Shown one piece after another: positions 16,761 to 25,675 of a stretch of DNA of 56,503 bases; positions within the stretch are counted from its first letter, which is position 1, and each line of letters begins with the position of its first letter. The notes beneath the pieces were generated by a model that worked only from the letters and a program-made list of their open reading frames with translations, was not told the DNA's origin and ran no database searches. The translations under genes were made by a program, and so were the position numbers. The DNA comes from Lentisphaeria bacterium UBA1791 (GTDB taxonomy: Bacteria; Verrucomicrobiota; Lentisphaeria; Victivallales; Victivallaceae), in contig DCFZ01000021.1 of the NCBI GenBank assembly GCA_002314455.1, forward strand, positions 1 to 56,503, read 5' to 3'.

Positions 16761-19700
16761 ACGAACTGCAAAATCGCTTTCCCCTTTTCCTGCACCGCGT
16801 TCTTTTTCAATTCCACGAGCAGATGCCGCCACGATACGGGAAGATCGATCATCGCGTTGCGATTGAGACTTTTGGCGTGGTTGAGCGACGCCAGAAACGC
16901 CGTTTGATCGCCGTCGCGCAAATGGCAGAGCGCAGCGATCAGTTCGCCCTCGACCGAAGCGCGGTGAAGCGAAATTTCCTCCAGCGCCGCCGCCGTTTCG
17001 CCATTCATATAACGGGCAAAGGCGAGCTGGGCGCTTTCCCACGCTTCGTTGCGCTTCATTTCCGCCGCCTGACGGCGATACCAGATGGCAGTCGCCCAGT
17101 CGTTGCGGTCGGCGGATTCGTCGGCGGCGGCGTTGAGAAAATTCGCAAGTTCCCGCCGCTCGTCGAGCCGTCCGGCAAAGCGGATCTCAAGTTTCGGGTC
17201 GGGCAATGCGCCGCGCACGCGCAACGATTCATAAAGCTGTAACGCCTCCTCTTCGCGCGTGACGTCGTCGGCGAGGAATCTCGCCAGCGCGAGCGAGGGG
17301 CCGAGATCGGATTGGTAATAGCGCACGGCAAGCTGTAACAGCTCCTCCGCCTTGGCGCGTTTGCCGCTGCCCGCTTGCGCATCGGCGGCGGCGAGCAGGA
17401 CTTCCTTGCCCGGACGCGCTTCTTTGAGCAACGCATCCAGATAGACCAGCGCGCTCCCGTAACGCTGACAGGCGTTGGCGGCGCGCGCCGCCGCGATCGC
17501 GACTTCGGGGTCTTTGGGGGCGAGCCGGTTGGCGATCTTGAGGACGCCGGAAGCGCGTTCAAATTCCTCGCGCGCGAGCAACAGGATGCCGAGCCGCTTG
17601 GCGGCAAAGGCGTGTTCCGGCGCTTTTTTGAGGGCGTTTTCATAATACCAGATGGCGGTGGCGACCCGGCTCTCCTTTTCGGCGCGCATGCCCTGCGCGA
17701 CCAGAACTTCCGGCGTTTCCAGCAACTGTGCCGCCGAGTCGAATTGGAAGGTGTTGTCCGCCGGTTTCAGGACGGCAAGCTCAAGGTCCTTGTTTTCGCG
17801 GCGCAATTCCTCGTTGAGCAAGCGCAACCGTTCAACCTCCGAGCGGAAGCTTTCCGCTTCGGCGAGCCGCGTTTTGAGCAACTCGAGCTCTTTCCCGGAA
17901 GAATGCGCTTTAATCAGCGACTCGTTGAGTTCGCGCAACTGGCTGATCTCGCGCTCGGCAAGTTTGCTTTTTTCGGTCATTTGGGCAAGGCGGTTTTCCA
18001 GATCTTTCATCGCGCCGAGTTGCGCGCGCATTTTGTCGATCTCAACTTGTTGCGGGAGTGATTTTTCGCGCAATTCCCGGAGGCTTTGTTCTGCTTCGGC
18101 AAGCCGCAGTTGCCGCAAATTGAGCTCCTGCTTGGCGGCGGCAAGTTCCTTTTCCTGCGCCGCGATTTTTTCGTGCAGAAAAGCCTCTTTCATCTGCTGG
18201 CTTTCCTGTTTGCCCTGTTGATCGCGCGCGGCTTTTTCTTCCGCCGCCTTGGCACTTTGCAGCTCGCTCCACTGGCGGCGCAGAAGTTCGAGTTCGCGCT
18301 GTTGCGTCGCGCACGTTGTCTGCAACTGGGTAAAATTTGTCTGATTTTGGGTCAATTCCTGTTGCAAAGAAGCGATTTTCTGCTGATCGGCACTTTGCTG
18401 ACGCAATGCGGAATCCAGTTTGCTCTGCACGGCCCTCAGCGCGATAATGGTCTGTTTGGCGGCGGCGAGTTCCTGCTCGAGATCGCGGTATTTCGCCAAT
18501 TCCTGGTTCAGTTTTTTCAGCCGCTCCACGGTGGCGCGCAATTCGGCGATCTTGGCGGCTTCGGCGCGGAGTTTGATCACTTCGTCTTTCAGCTTCAGCG
18601 CTTCCGCCAAACGGGCGGTGAGGACGACGTTGGCGTCGGCAAGTTCGGCGGAAAGTTTTTCCTCTTCGCTCAATTTTGATTTGATTTGATCGACCTGCTT
18701 TTGCATTTGGCGCAACGCGAGCAATTCCTTGTGTTCCTTTTGCGCGACTTCCAGCTGGGCGCGGCAATTTCGCAATTCCGCTTGCGCGGCGTGAAAATTC
18801 TTTTCAATCGCCAGAAGTTGCTTTTGCGTTTCGAGCAAGTTGCTGACTTCCTGTTGCAACGCGGTTTTTTCAGCGGCAATTTTGTCGCGCGCTTGCGTCA
18901 GCGTTGTCAAGGCGGATTCTTTATCTTTCAATAGATGTTGCAAACGGGCGATCTCGCCCTCTTGCGTCGCGATCGACTGCTGTAATTTGGCGCGTTCCGC
19001 CTGCCATTCTTTCTGCTTGGCGGCGACGTCGGCGGCGCCGCGGTAGTCGTCGGCGTCGCGTTGTTGAAGCCGCTTGGCAAGCAGATCCTTTTGCGCGACC
19101 GCAGTCTGCAGATCGCCGCTCAACGAGGCGATGCGGGTCTTCAACGCGGCGATCTCTTTCATCTGCTCCGTTGTTTCCTGCCGCAATTCGGCAAGTTGCT
19201 TTTCCTGCGCGCTCTGTTGTTTTTCCAACATCCGGCGCGTTGCTTCACTGCGTTCGGCAAGCGCTTTCATCTGCTCGGCGAGCGCCTGATCGGCGGTGGC
19301 GCGTTGGCGCAGATCGCGAAAGGCGGCGTCGAGTTGATCGTAGCGCAATTGCAAGGCATTGAGTTTTTGGGTCAAGTCGCGGTTGGCCTCGGCGATGATG
19401 ACGCCGCTTTTTTGATCATCCGATGCCAACTGCCGCATTTTTTCCTGCGTCGCGGCGAGCAATTGCTGATTTTCCTTGAGCGCGGCGACGACTTGAGCGT
19501 GCTCTTTTTGGAGCTTGGCAAGCTCTGCTTCCAGCTTTTCGCGGACGCCGCGATTGGCCTCTTCGGCGCGGCGGATGTCCGCCGTTTCGCGCTCCTGACG
19601 CAATAACTTTTCCTGCGTCGCCACAACGGCGGATTCGGCGAATTTGCGCTGGGAAAGATATTTTTCCGCTTCCGCTTTGGAAATCCGGATCTGGTTTTCC

Positions 19701-20353
19701 GCCTCGGCGAGCTTGCCGCGAAGCGCTTCGCACTCCATCTTGCTCTGCAAAAGTTGATTTTGCAGATCCTTGAATGTTTCGTCGTTTACCGTGGAGCCTT
19801 TTTGCTCCGCCTGCCGCAACTTTTCCTCGAGCAGGGCCTGCTTTTCCTTGGCGAGATGCTGATCGCGGATGAGCAATGCGATCTCGGATTCCAGATCGCG
19901 GCGGGATTTTTCCTTTTGGCGGAGCGTTGCAAGCTCAAGCTCAAGATCGCTGATTTTCTTTTTCAGCGCGGCAACTTCCGCCGAATCGACCTTTTTTGGG
20001 GGCGCCACCTGCTTGGGAGCGCTGGGCGTGGTGGTGCCGGGCGCCGTTTTGCCCGTGGCGGGAGCGTTTGGTTCAAGATAACTTTGAATCTTGCTCAATT
20101 CCTGTTTGCAGTCGGCGATGCGCCGCACGATGACTTTCTGGTTCCAGTCCGGACGCTCTTTGCGGACAAATTCATAAAGCTCCAACGCCTTTTTGAATCC
20201 TTTGGCGGCGCTGACGTAGTCGCCGGCGTCGCGTGCTTTTTCCGCCTGTTCAAATTCGGTGTAGGCGTTGCGCCACGCGCTCCACGGCGTTTCCTTCGCG
20301 CCGAGCGTTATGGCGAAAGCGAATACGAGGATCGCCAGAATGATTTTTTTCAT
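16754..20353 (-). CDS. Giant secreted coiled-coil/TPR protein
   Basis: A 1,199-residue protein with an N-terminal signal peptide (about 1-19, FAFAITLGA cleavage region). A TPR-like pair follows at about 24-75, then a Pro/Thr/Lys linker (about 95-120), about 750 residues of continuous heptad-type Gln/Glu/Lys/Ala/Leu sequence (about 120-880), and a C-terminal tetratricopeptide array (about 900-1190). No catalytic motif is visible. The architecture suggests a periplasmic scaffold or spacer bridging membrane and peptidoglycan, like YbgF/CpoB or PVC cell-plan proteins. The start is set by ATG overlapping the hflX stop (ATGA), so it is translated after hflX. Ala and Gln codons dominate. Confidence 0.7.
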   Translation of the reverse strand: MKKIILAILVFAFAITLGAKETPWSAWRNAYTEFEQAEKARDAGDYVSAAKGFKKALELYEFVRKERPDWNQKVIVRRIADCKQELSKIQSYLEPNAPATGKTAPGTTTPSAPKQVAPPKKVDSAEVAALKKKISDLELELATLRQKEKSRRDLESEIALLIRDQHLAKEKQALLEEKLRQAEQKGSTVNDETFKDLQNQLLQSKMECEALRGKLAEAENQIRISKAEAEKYLSQRKFAESAVVATQEKLLRQERETADIRRAEEANRGVREKLEAELAKLQKEHAQVVAALKENQQLLAATQEKMRQLASDDQKSGVIIAEANRDLTQKLNALQLRYDQLDAAFRDLRQRATADQALAEQMKALAERSEATRRMLEKQQSAQEKQLAELRQETTEQMKEIAALKTRIASLSGDLQTAVAQKDLLAKRLQQRDADDYRGAADVAAKQKEWQAERAKLQQSIATQEGEIARLQHLLKDKESALTTLTQARDKIAAEKTALQQEVSNLLETQKQLLAIEKNFHAAQAELRNCRAQLEVAQKEHKELLALRQMQKQVDQIKSKLSEEEKLSAELADANVVLTARLAEALKLKDEVIKLRAEAAKIAELRATVERLKKLNQELAKYRDLEQELAAAKQTIIALRAVQSKLDSALRQQSADQQKIASLQQELTQNQTNFTQLQTTCATQQRELELLRRQWSELQSAKAAEEKAARDQQGKQESQQMKEAFLHEKIAAQEKELAAAKQELNLRQLRLAEAEQSLRELREKSLPQQVEIDKMRAQLGAMKDLENRLAQMTEKSKLAEREISQLRELNESLIKAHSSGKELELLKTRLAEAESFRSEVERLRLLNEELRRENKDLELAVLKPADNTFQFDSAAQLLETPEVLVAQGMRAEKESRVATAIWYYENALKKAPEHAFAAKRLGILLLAREEFERASGVLKIANRLAPKDPEVAIAAARAANACQRYGSALVYLDALLKEARPGKEVLLAAADAQAGSGKRAKAEELLQLAVRYYQSDLGPSLALARFLADDVTREEEALQLYESLRVRGALPDPKLEIRFAGRLDERRELANFLNAAADESADRNDWATAIWYRRQAAEMKRNEAWESAQLAFARYMNGETAAALEEISLHRASVEGELIAALCHLRDGDQTAFLASLNHAKSLNRNAMIDLPVSWRHLLVELKKNAVQEKGKAILQFVR

Positions 20354-21630
20354 ACGAGATACTCCGCAAAGAGGTGCTGATGTTTCGCTTCGATGCAAAA
20401 TGAGAGACGGCAACTGCCGTCGTCGTCGTAGGTGCAACTTTCGACCTGACCCGTCTGGTAGGCAAAGGCGACGAGATCACTGCGATTGGCGGGCAGTTGC
20501 GCCGACAGACGGCACCGGCTGCCCGCGACAAGCAACGCCAGACGGCGGCGCAACAATTCCAATCCTTCGCCGGTCACCGCGGAAACGAAAATTGCGTCGG
20601 GGAAAAGCCCGCGCAACCGGGCATTGAGAAAAGGTTTTTCATCTTCCGGGATCCTATCGCATTTGTTGAAAACGATCACGATTTTTTTCTCGTCGGCGCC
20701 GAGTTCGCGCAAGACGCCGATGGTCGTTTCCCATTCGAGGTCGACGTCGCGGCTGGAAGCGTCGAGCACGAGCAGCAGAAAATCAGCGATGACCGACTCC
20801 TCCAAGGTCGACTTGAATGCCTCGACCAGCGTATGCGGCAATTTGCGGATAAAACCGACGGTGTCGGTAAGGACGGCTTCGAGATGCTCGGGCAGCGCCA
20901 CCTGACGCGCCAGCGGGTCAAGCGTCGCAAAGAGCTGATCTTTCGCCATGACTTCGCTGCCCGACAGCGCGGCGAGCAAACTGGATTTGCCGACGTTGGT
21001 GTAGCCGACGATCGCGCCTTGCGCGACCGGACGGCGCAACCGCGCCTTGCGCTGGGTGTCGCGACTGCGGCGGACGCGGGAAAGTTCTTCTTCCAACTGG
21101 CGCACCTGATTGCGAAGCAACCGGCGGTCGGTCTCGATCTGCGCTTCGCCGGCGCCGCGGGTGGTGGCGCCGCCGCCGCGCTGCCGCGAGAGGTGGCTCC
21201 ACGCGCCGGTGAGGCGGGGCAACATGTACTTCGCCCGGGCGAGTTCAACTTGCAATACCGCCTCGCGCGTCTGCGCACGCGAAGCGAAAATTTCCAGAAT
21301 GACCTCTTCGCGGTCGATGACCTTGCACTGCGAAAGGCGTTCCCAGTTGCGCTGTTGTGACGGGGTCAACGGTTCGTCGAAAACGAGTAATTCCGCCTCG
21401 CATTCCTGTGCGATCTGGGCGATTTCTTCCGCCTTGCCGGAGCCGACTTTGTAGCGGGAATGATTTTCCCGGTTGCGCACGACAATCGGTTCGAGTACTT
21501 CGACGTCGAGGTTGACGAGCAATTCCGCCAGCTCGTCAAGTTGCGGAATAAGCTCCGCCGTATCTCCCCCCGTGATGCCGATGGGGAGCGCGCGGGTGCG
21601 GATGGCGGCGTCGGCGGCAAGTTCGATCAT
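20350..21630 (-). CDS. hflX: Ribosome-associated GTPase HflX
   Basis: A 426-residue GTPase that binds the 50S subunit and splits stalled ribosomes. The N-terminal HflX domain (about 20-200) includes KVGSGKAEEI and the glycine-rich QRGGGATTRGAGE. The G domain has G1 GYTNVGKSS (209-217), G3 DTVGF (256-260) and G4 NKCD (322-325). A short C-terminal domain follows. Its stop overlaps the start of the coiled-coil gene by four bases and it begins 6 bp after the phosphate-transporter gene, so it is the second gene of a minus-strand operon. Confidence 0.93.
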   Translation of the reverse strand: MIELAADAAIRTRALPIGITGGDTAELIPQLDELAELLVNLDVEVLEPIVVRNRENHSRYKVGSGKAEEIAQIAQECEAELLVFDEPLTPSQQRNWERLSQCKVIDREEVILEIFASRAQTREAVLQVELARAKYMLPRLTGAWSHLSRQRGGGATTRGAGEAQIETDRRLLRNQVRQLEEELSRVRRSRDTQRKARLRRPVAQGAIVGYTNVGKSSLLAALSGSEVMAKDQLFATLDPLARQVALPEHLEAVLTDTVGFIRKLPHTLVEAFKSTLEESVIADFLLLVLDASSRDVDLEWETTIGVLRELGADEKKIVIVFNKCDRIPEDEKPFLNARLRGLFPDAIFVSAVTGEGLELLRRRLALLVAGSRCRLSAQLPANRSDLVAFAYQTGQVESCTYDDDGSCRLSFCIEAKHQHLFAEYLV

Positions 21631-21636
21631 CGCAAT

Positions 21637-24057
21637 TTACAATTTCACGTAGTGTTTTTCGATCTGCGGTGTACGGTCGGCGATGTTGGCGAGACGCGCC
21701 CCGATCTTGGTGATCTCGCCGAGCATTTCGATGTAGATCACGCCGGTCGCGGCGGAACAGCGGCCGTCGCGGAGACGGTCGATGTGTTCGGATTCAAACT
21801 GATCCGCCATGCGGTTCACTTCATGCCCCTCGGTGCGCGCGGCGCGGGTCACTTCGGCGCCGGCGCCTTCCAAGCCGGCAATAACGTGATGCGCCTGGGA
21901 ATCGAGCACCTGCCACACCTGTTTCAATTCGGCGATCGCATTTTCCGACAAGGGATTCTGCTCTTTTTTCAGGCGGTCGGCGAGCCCGAGGATGGTCTCA
22001 CAGTGGTCGGCGATGCGCTCGGCGTCGTTGGTACAGTGCATCAACAGCGGCACCAATTCCGACTGCGGCTCCGTCAATTGGCGCCGCGTCAGCCGCACCA
22101 GATAGGAAGTGACTTCCTTTTGGCGGGCGTCGATATCCTCTTCCTCCTGCTCCAAACGGGAAATGTTCTGCGCCGAAGCGTCGCCGGCGATGAAGTGGGT
22201 GTTGACCGCGGCGTCGATCATTTTCCACGCATCGACGACCATACCGCGGATCGCGCTCGTCGATTGCTTCAAGGCGATCGAAGGCGTGTTGAGCAAGACC
22301 GGTTCGAGAATGCGGGTCTGCCGCTCCTGATCGTCGTGGATCGGCAACAGCCAGTTGGCGATTTTGGCGTACCATTCGAGGAAAGGCAACATCCCGACGG
22401 CGGAAATGACGTTGAAAAGCGTGTACGCCATCGCGATGTGGCGCTCGATGTTTTGCGGCACTGCGGCGAAGGGGTTGCCGGGCGTGATGGCGTCAGTCAG
22501 CGCGAGCAGGATCGGCGTGTGATTGTCACCCCACGGAATGTAGAAGAATGCAATCATCACCACCGCCGACAACACCTTGAATATGGTGTGCGCCAGCGCC
22601 GCCTGCTTGGCGACGCGGTTGCCGGGAATTGCCGCTAAAATGGCGGTGATGGTCGTGCCGATGTTGGCGCCGAGCAACATCGTGACCGAGGTGTAGAAGT
22701 TGATCAGCCCGCCCGAAGCGAGCGCGAGGACGATACCGGCGAAAGCGCCGCTCGATTGGATGATGATTGTGACGACGATGCCGATCAGGAGCGCGCCCAT
22801 AATCGCGCCGAAGGGCATGAATCCGCCGGGCGTTTTCGGCGCGCAGTCAAAGAGGTGAAAGGCGTTTTGCAGCGTCGGCATGTCGCCGAGGACTTTCAAT
22901 TCGTTGCTCATCATCGACAAGCCGTAAAAGAGCATGCCGAAACCGAGGATCATCGAGCCGACGTTGCGGACTTGGCGCTTGGAGGAAAGCTCCATGAAAA
23001 CGCCGATGATGATCGCGGGCAGCGCCAGCGACGAAAGGTTGAACGAAATCAGCTGGGCGGTGACGGTCGTACCGATGCTGGCGCCGAAAATGATGCCGAG
23101 CGCCTGCGTTAAGGAAAGCAACCCGGCGTTGATGAAACCGACCGCCATGACGCTGGTCGCGGAACTCGACTGCAACACCGCCGTGACGGCGATGCCGGCG
23201 AGGAGCGCGACGACGCGGTTGCTCGCGAAAAACTGCAGTATTTTGCGCATGCTTTCGCCGGCGCAGTTTTTGAGCCCCGAGCTCATCAGTTGCATACCGA
23301 AAATGAAGATTGCCAAGCCGCCGATGACTGCGATCGCGACGTGGACGAAATCGATCGCCATCAGATCGACGCTTTTGTCTTTGATGGTACAGCCGGTGCC
23401 GTTGTCGACGTCGATGTTGACCCGGTAGGCGCCGGTCTTTTTACCCAATTGAACTTGCGTGGAAGCGTAACCGTCGGCGTTGGTCTTCGTCTTGGGCGTC
23501 AGCAGTTTTGCGGTGGTGCTGGCGCCTTCGGCGGTCGCCGTGAGGGCAAAGGCGACGGGAACGTCGACAAGCGGCTTGCCGTCGGCGTCGGTAAGGCGGA
23601 TCGAAACCGGCTCTTCGAGCAGCGACCCCGCCGCGCCCTCGCTGTGAATGCCGCCCAATTCGACGCCGCTGATGAAGCGGACTTTGATCTCGCGTTCGGG
23701 GGCGGTTTCCGGGGTGACGAGGAGGAACTGATCGCCGAGTTTTCTGCCGGCTTTAACCCGTACGGAAACCGCGCCGCCGGCGTCGGTCACGGCGCGATTC
23801 GGGGTGACTTCCAGATCGGAACCGGGGGCAGGGGCAAATCTCAATGCCGCGTTGGGCAGCGGTCCCGCGGAATCGCGGACTTCAATAAAAAGCGGCGCGG
23901 CGAAATTTTTGCCGGCGGCGGCGCATTGATCGCCGCCGCGAAGCGCTTTGACCTGCCGGACGGTGCCGTCGTGAGATTTGGAACAACCGGCAATACAAAA
24001 AAGAACCAGCGCCGTCAACAGCGCTCCGACACGGAAAAGAAGCATTCGTTTGGTCAT
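21637..24057 (-). CDS. Na+/Pi cotransporter with Ig-like and PhoU domains
   Basis: An 806-residue fusion. Residues 1-25 are a signal with lipobox CIAGC (C25). Two Big-1-type Ig-like domains follow at about 34-130 and 131-235 (DAGGAVSVRVKAG and NADGYASTQVQLG are matching strand-turn motifs). The NptA/PF02690 membrane domain (about 237-570) has its two inverted repeats marked by QSSSATS (296-302) with GASIGTT and QSSGAFAG (434-441) with GANIGTT. A PhoU-like helical bundle (about 600-806) ends the protein. The core should import phosphate with Na+, regulated by the PhoU domain. A lipoprotein anchor plus extracytoplasmic Ig domains ahead of a polytopic transporter is unusual. First gene of the operon with hflX. 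Confidence 0.85.
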   Translation of the reverse strand: MTKRMLLFRVGALLTALVLFCIAGCSKSHDGTVRQVKALRGGDQCAAAGKNFAAPLFIEVRDSAGPLPNAALRFAPAPGSDLEVTPNRAVTDAGGAVSVRVKAGRKLGDQFLLVTPETAPEREIKVRFISGVELGGIHSEGAAGSLLEEPVSIRLTDADGKPLVDVPVAFALTATAEGASTTAKLLTPKTKTNADGYASTQVQLGKKTGAYRVNIDVDNGTGCTIKDKSVDLMAIDFVHVAIAVIGGLAIFIFGMQLMSSGLKNCAGESMRKILQFFASNRVVALLAGIAVTAVLQSSSATSVMAVGFINAGLLSLTQALGIIFGASIGTTVTAQLISFNLSSLALPAIIIGVFMELSSKRQVRNVGSMILGFGMLFYGLSMMSNELKVLGDMPTLQNAFHLFDCAPKTPGGFMPFGAIMGALLIGIVVTIIIQSSGAFAGIVLALASGGLINFYTSVTMLLGANIGTTITAILAAIPGNRVAKQAALAHTIFKVLSAVVMIAFFYIPWGDNHTPILLALTDAITPGNPFAAVPQNIERHIAMAYTLFNVISAVGMLPFLEWYAKIANWLLPIHDDQERQTRILEPVLLNTPSIALKQSTSAIRGMVVDAWKMIDAAVNTHFIAGDASAQNISRLEQEEEDIDARQKEVTSYLVRLTRRQLTEPQSELVPLLMHCTNDAERIADHCETILGLADRLKKEQNPLSENAIAELKQVWQVLDSQAHHVIAGLEGAGAEVTRAARTEGHEVNRMADQFESEHIDRLRDGRCSAATGVIYIEMLGEITKIGARLANIADRTPQIEKHYVKL

Positions 24058-24098
24058 GAAAATACCGTGTTTTTTAACGAGAATATTATATTATATAT

Positions 24099-24127
24099 AA
24101 TATACCCCGAAAAACCCGGCATTGCAA
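24099..24127 (-). promoter_or_regulatory. Promoter of the Na+/Pi transporter-hflX operon
   Basis: On the minus strand TTGCAA (24127-24122), a 17-bp spacer and TATATT (24104-24099). Further TATAAT-like sequence lies immediately downstream, in an AT-rich stretch before the ATG at 24057. Confidence 0.6.
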
Positions 24128-24151
24128 GTAAATGCGGCGGCAAAGACGGGA

Positions 24152-24165
24152 AAGTGTGCACACTT
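24152..24165. promoter_or_regulatory. 14-bp perfect palindrome, putative operator
   Basis: AAGTGTGCACACTT reads the same on both strands. It sits 25 bp upstream of the -35 of the Na+/Pi transporter promoter and downstream of iclR. Partial complementary CGGCGGC/GCCGCCG flanks (24135-24141, 24167-24173) extend it. A dimeric activator or repressor site is likely. No cognate protein can be named. Confidence 0.45.
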
Positions 24166-24176
24166 CGCCGCCGGAA

Positions 24177-24225
24177 TAAAAAAGGACTGTCGCATACCTT
24201 TTACAGGTCGTGCAACAGCCTTTTC
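24177..24225 (-). terminator. Terminator of the iclR gene
   Basis: Between iclR and the next promoter, an imperfect hairpin (arms about 24184-24199 and 24204-24221, with bulges) is followed on the minus strand by a run of T (the AAAAAA at 24178-24183). This ends the iclR transcript 20-60 bp after its stop. Confidence 0.65.
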
Positions 24226-24243
24226 AGGGAGTGGATCAAAAAC

Positions 24244-24990
24244 TTACGCTTCGGCGATCGCCTTTTCGCACTTGGCGGCGAAATCTTTCATCGTCTTGGC
24301 GATCTGGCGTTCCTTGGGGCCGGAGAAATCTTTCGTGCAACCGATGACTTCCAGCGAAGCGATGATCTTGCCCTCAAAGCGGACGGGCACCGCCATCGCC
24401 ATCACATCCCAGCGGGTTTTCTGGATGCGGAAAAAGCTGTAGCCTTTTTCCTGACATTCGGCGACCGCCTGAACCATCAGTTCGGGATTTTCCTTGGCAG
24501 GGGTGGCTTCGTAGGTGTTGCGGCAGATCTTGCGCAACTGATCCGGCGTTTTGTCCTGCAACAGTACGACGCCGCTGGGGCCGTCGACGATCGAAAAGGT
24601 TGTGCCCGCCTTGTTGGTGAGCTGCATGCGTTCCTGAATGGGATCGGCGCGGTAGATCGTCACGTGGTGCAAGTTGCCGCAGGCAATGCTCATCTTGGCG
24701 AAAAGACCAGTCTTTTCGGGAATTTCCGCAACGAGGTCGCGGACTGTTTCCATCCGGGCGACGTCGCGGTGGAAAAAGGAAAGCAACGGCAACATACCGC
24801 CGCCGAGCATATAGCTCGCGTCCTTTTTCTTGACCACCCAGCCTTCGGCGAGCAACGTGCACAAAATGCGGTACGTCGTACTCATCGTAATGCCGAGCTT
24901 TTTGCTCAATTCAGCTTGCGTGCAGTTCGTCTCCGACAACTGGTGGATCAGTTGCAGAGCCTTATGAAGCGAGGGGATGATGTTGTTCAT
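24244..24990 (-). CDS. IclR-family transcriptional regulator
   Basis: A 248-residue regulator. Residues 1-65 form the winged helix-turn-helix (QAELSKKLGITMSTTYRILCTL is the HTH; GWVVKK the wing). Residues 75-245 form the IclR effector-binding domain with the usual GPSGVVLL and VRFEGKIIASLEVIG segments. Family members bind small carbon metabolites and act as repressors or activators. AGGA lies before the ATG. The gene is monocistronic; its own promoter contains a palindrome similar to known IclR boxes, suggesting autoregulation. The targets cannot be read from position alone. Confidence 0.88.
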   Translation of the reverse strand: MNNIIPSLHKALQLIHQLSETNCTQAELSKKLGITMSTTYRILCTLLAEGWVVKKKDASYMLGGGMLPLLSFFHRDVARMETVRDLVAEIPEKTGLFAKMSIACGNLHHVTIYRADPIQERMQLTNKAGTTFSIVDGPSGVVLLQDKTPDQLRKICRNTYEATPAKENPELMVQAVAECQEKGYSFFRIQKTRWDVMAMAVPVRFEGKIIASLEVIGCTKDFSGPKERQIAKTMKDFAAKCEKAIAEA

Positions 24991-25020
24991 AAGATAATCC
25001 TTTATTTTGTGCCTATAACT

Positions 25021-25048
25021 AATATAGCTTTTAAATTGGAAATTTCAA
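25021..25048 (-). promoter_or_regulatory. Promoter of iclR
   Basis: Minus-strand TTGAAA (25048-25043), a 16-bp spacer and TATATT (25026-25021), about 30 bp before the iclR ATG at 24990. The palindrome at 25034-25051 covers the -35. Confidence 0.55.
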
Positions 25049-25051
25049 ATT
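25034..25051. promoter_or_regulatory. Putative IclR autoregulatory operator
   Basis: AATTGGAAATTTCAAATT is an 18-bp palindrome with one mismatched pair. The GGAAATTTC core resembles the GGAAAT...ATTTCC arms of the E. coli IclR box, though with a shorter centre. It overlaps the -35 of the iclR promoter, the position expected for self-repression. Confidence 0.45.
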
Positions 25052-25157
25052 AAAAAAATAAAAAAGTCAAAAATTTTTTCGCCACCCCCGGTTGTTTTTT
25101 GGACCGGTTGCCGTTATCTTAAGAAGGTGGCGCAAAACAATAGGAAGGGCTTATCGC

Positions 25158-25667
25158 GTGAGCGCGTGCGTAAATTGCCGTTCGTTCGCCCCCGCGGGGG
25201 CGACGGAAAATGCCGAGATCTTGATCCTCGGTTCAATGCCCGGCGTGGAATCGCTCCGGCAGGGGCAATACTACGCTTTTCCCCGCAATGCATTTTGGCG
25301 CATTATGGGAAAACTTTGTAATTTTGACGCCGCGCTGCCTTATGAAAAGAAAGTGGAAATCCTCTTTTCCTGCGGCATCGCATTGTGGGATGTCCTGCAA
25401 AGTTGCGAGCGAAGCGGCAGTTCCGACGCAAAAATCAATTGCGCCGTCCCCAATGAGATCGGGCAGTGGCTCGAGCACCACGGGCGTTGCCGTTGCATTT
25501 TCTGCAACGGGGGAGCCGCCGCGCGCTATTTCCGGAAATTTTTCCCGCAATACGTCAGACTGATGACGCAACTGCCCTCGACCAGTCCTGCCGCCGCGAT
25601 GTTGAGCGAGGCGGAAAAATTGCGCCGGTGGCAAAAGGCGTTTCCCGTTATCCCAAAAAGAGGATAA
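25158..25667 (+). CDS. DNA-deoxyinosine/uracil glycosylase (UDG family 6-like)
   Basis: A 169-residue base-excision enzyme of the uracil-DNA glycosylase fold, closest by motif to hypoxanthine-DNA glycosylases. ILILGSMPGVESL (21-33) is the active-site loop and GQYYAFPRNAFWRIMG (36-51) follows as in that family. TQLPSTSPAAA near the C-terminus is the DNA-intercalating motif. It would excise hypoxanthine (from adenine deamination) or uracil. A CxxC pair precedes the core. The frame is open to a TTG at 25092, but AGGAAGGG eight bases upstream supports the GTG at 25158. The gene stands alone and converges on tyrS with an 8-bp gap. Confidence 0.82.
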   Translation: MSACVNCRSFAPAGATENAEILILGSMPGVESLRQGQYYAFPRNAFWRIMGKLCNFDAALPYEKKVEILFSCGIALWDVLQSCERSGSSDAKINCAVPNEIGQWLEHHGRCRCIFCNGGAAARYFRKFFPQYVRLMTQLPSTSPAAAMLSEAEKLRRWQKAFPVIPKRG

Positions 25668-25675
25668 GATAATTT

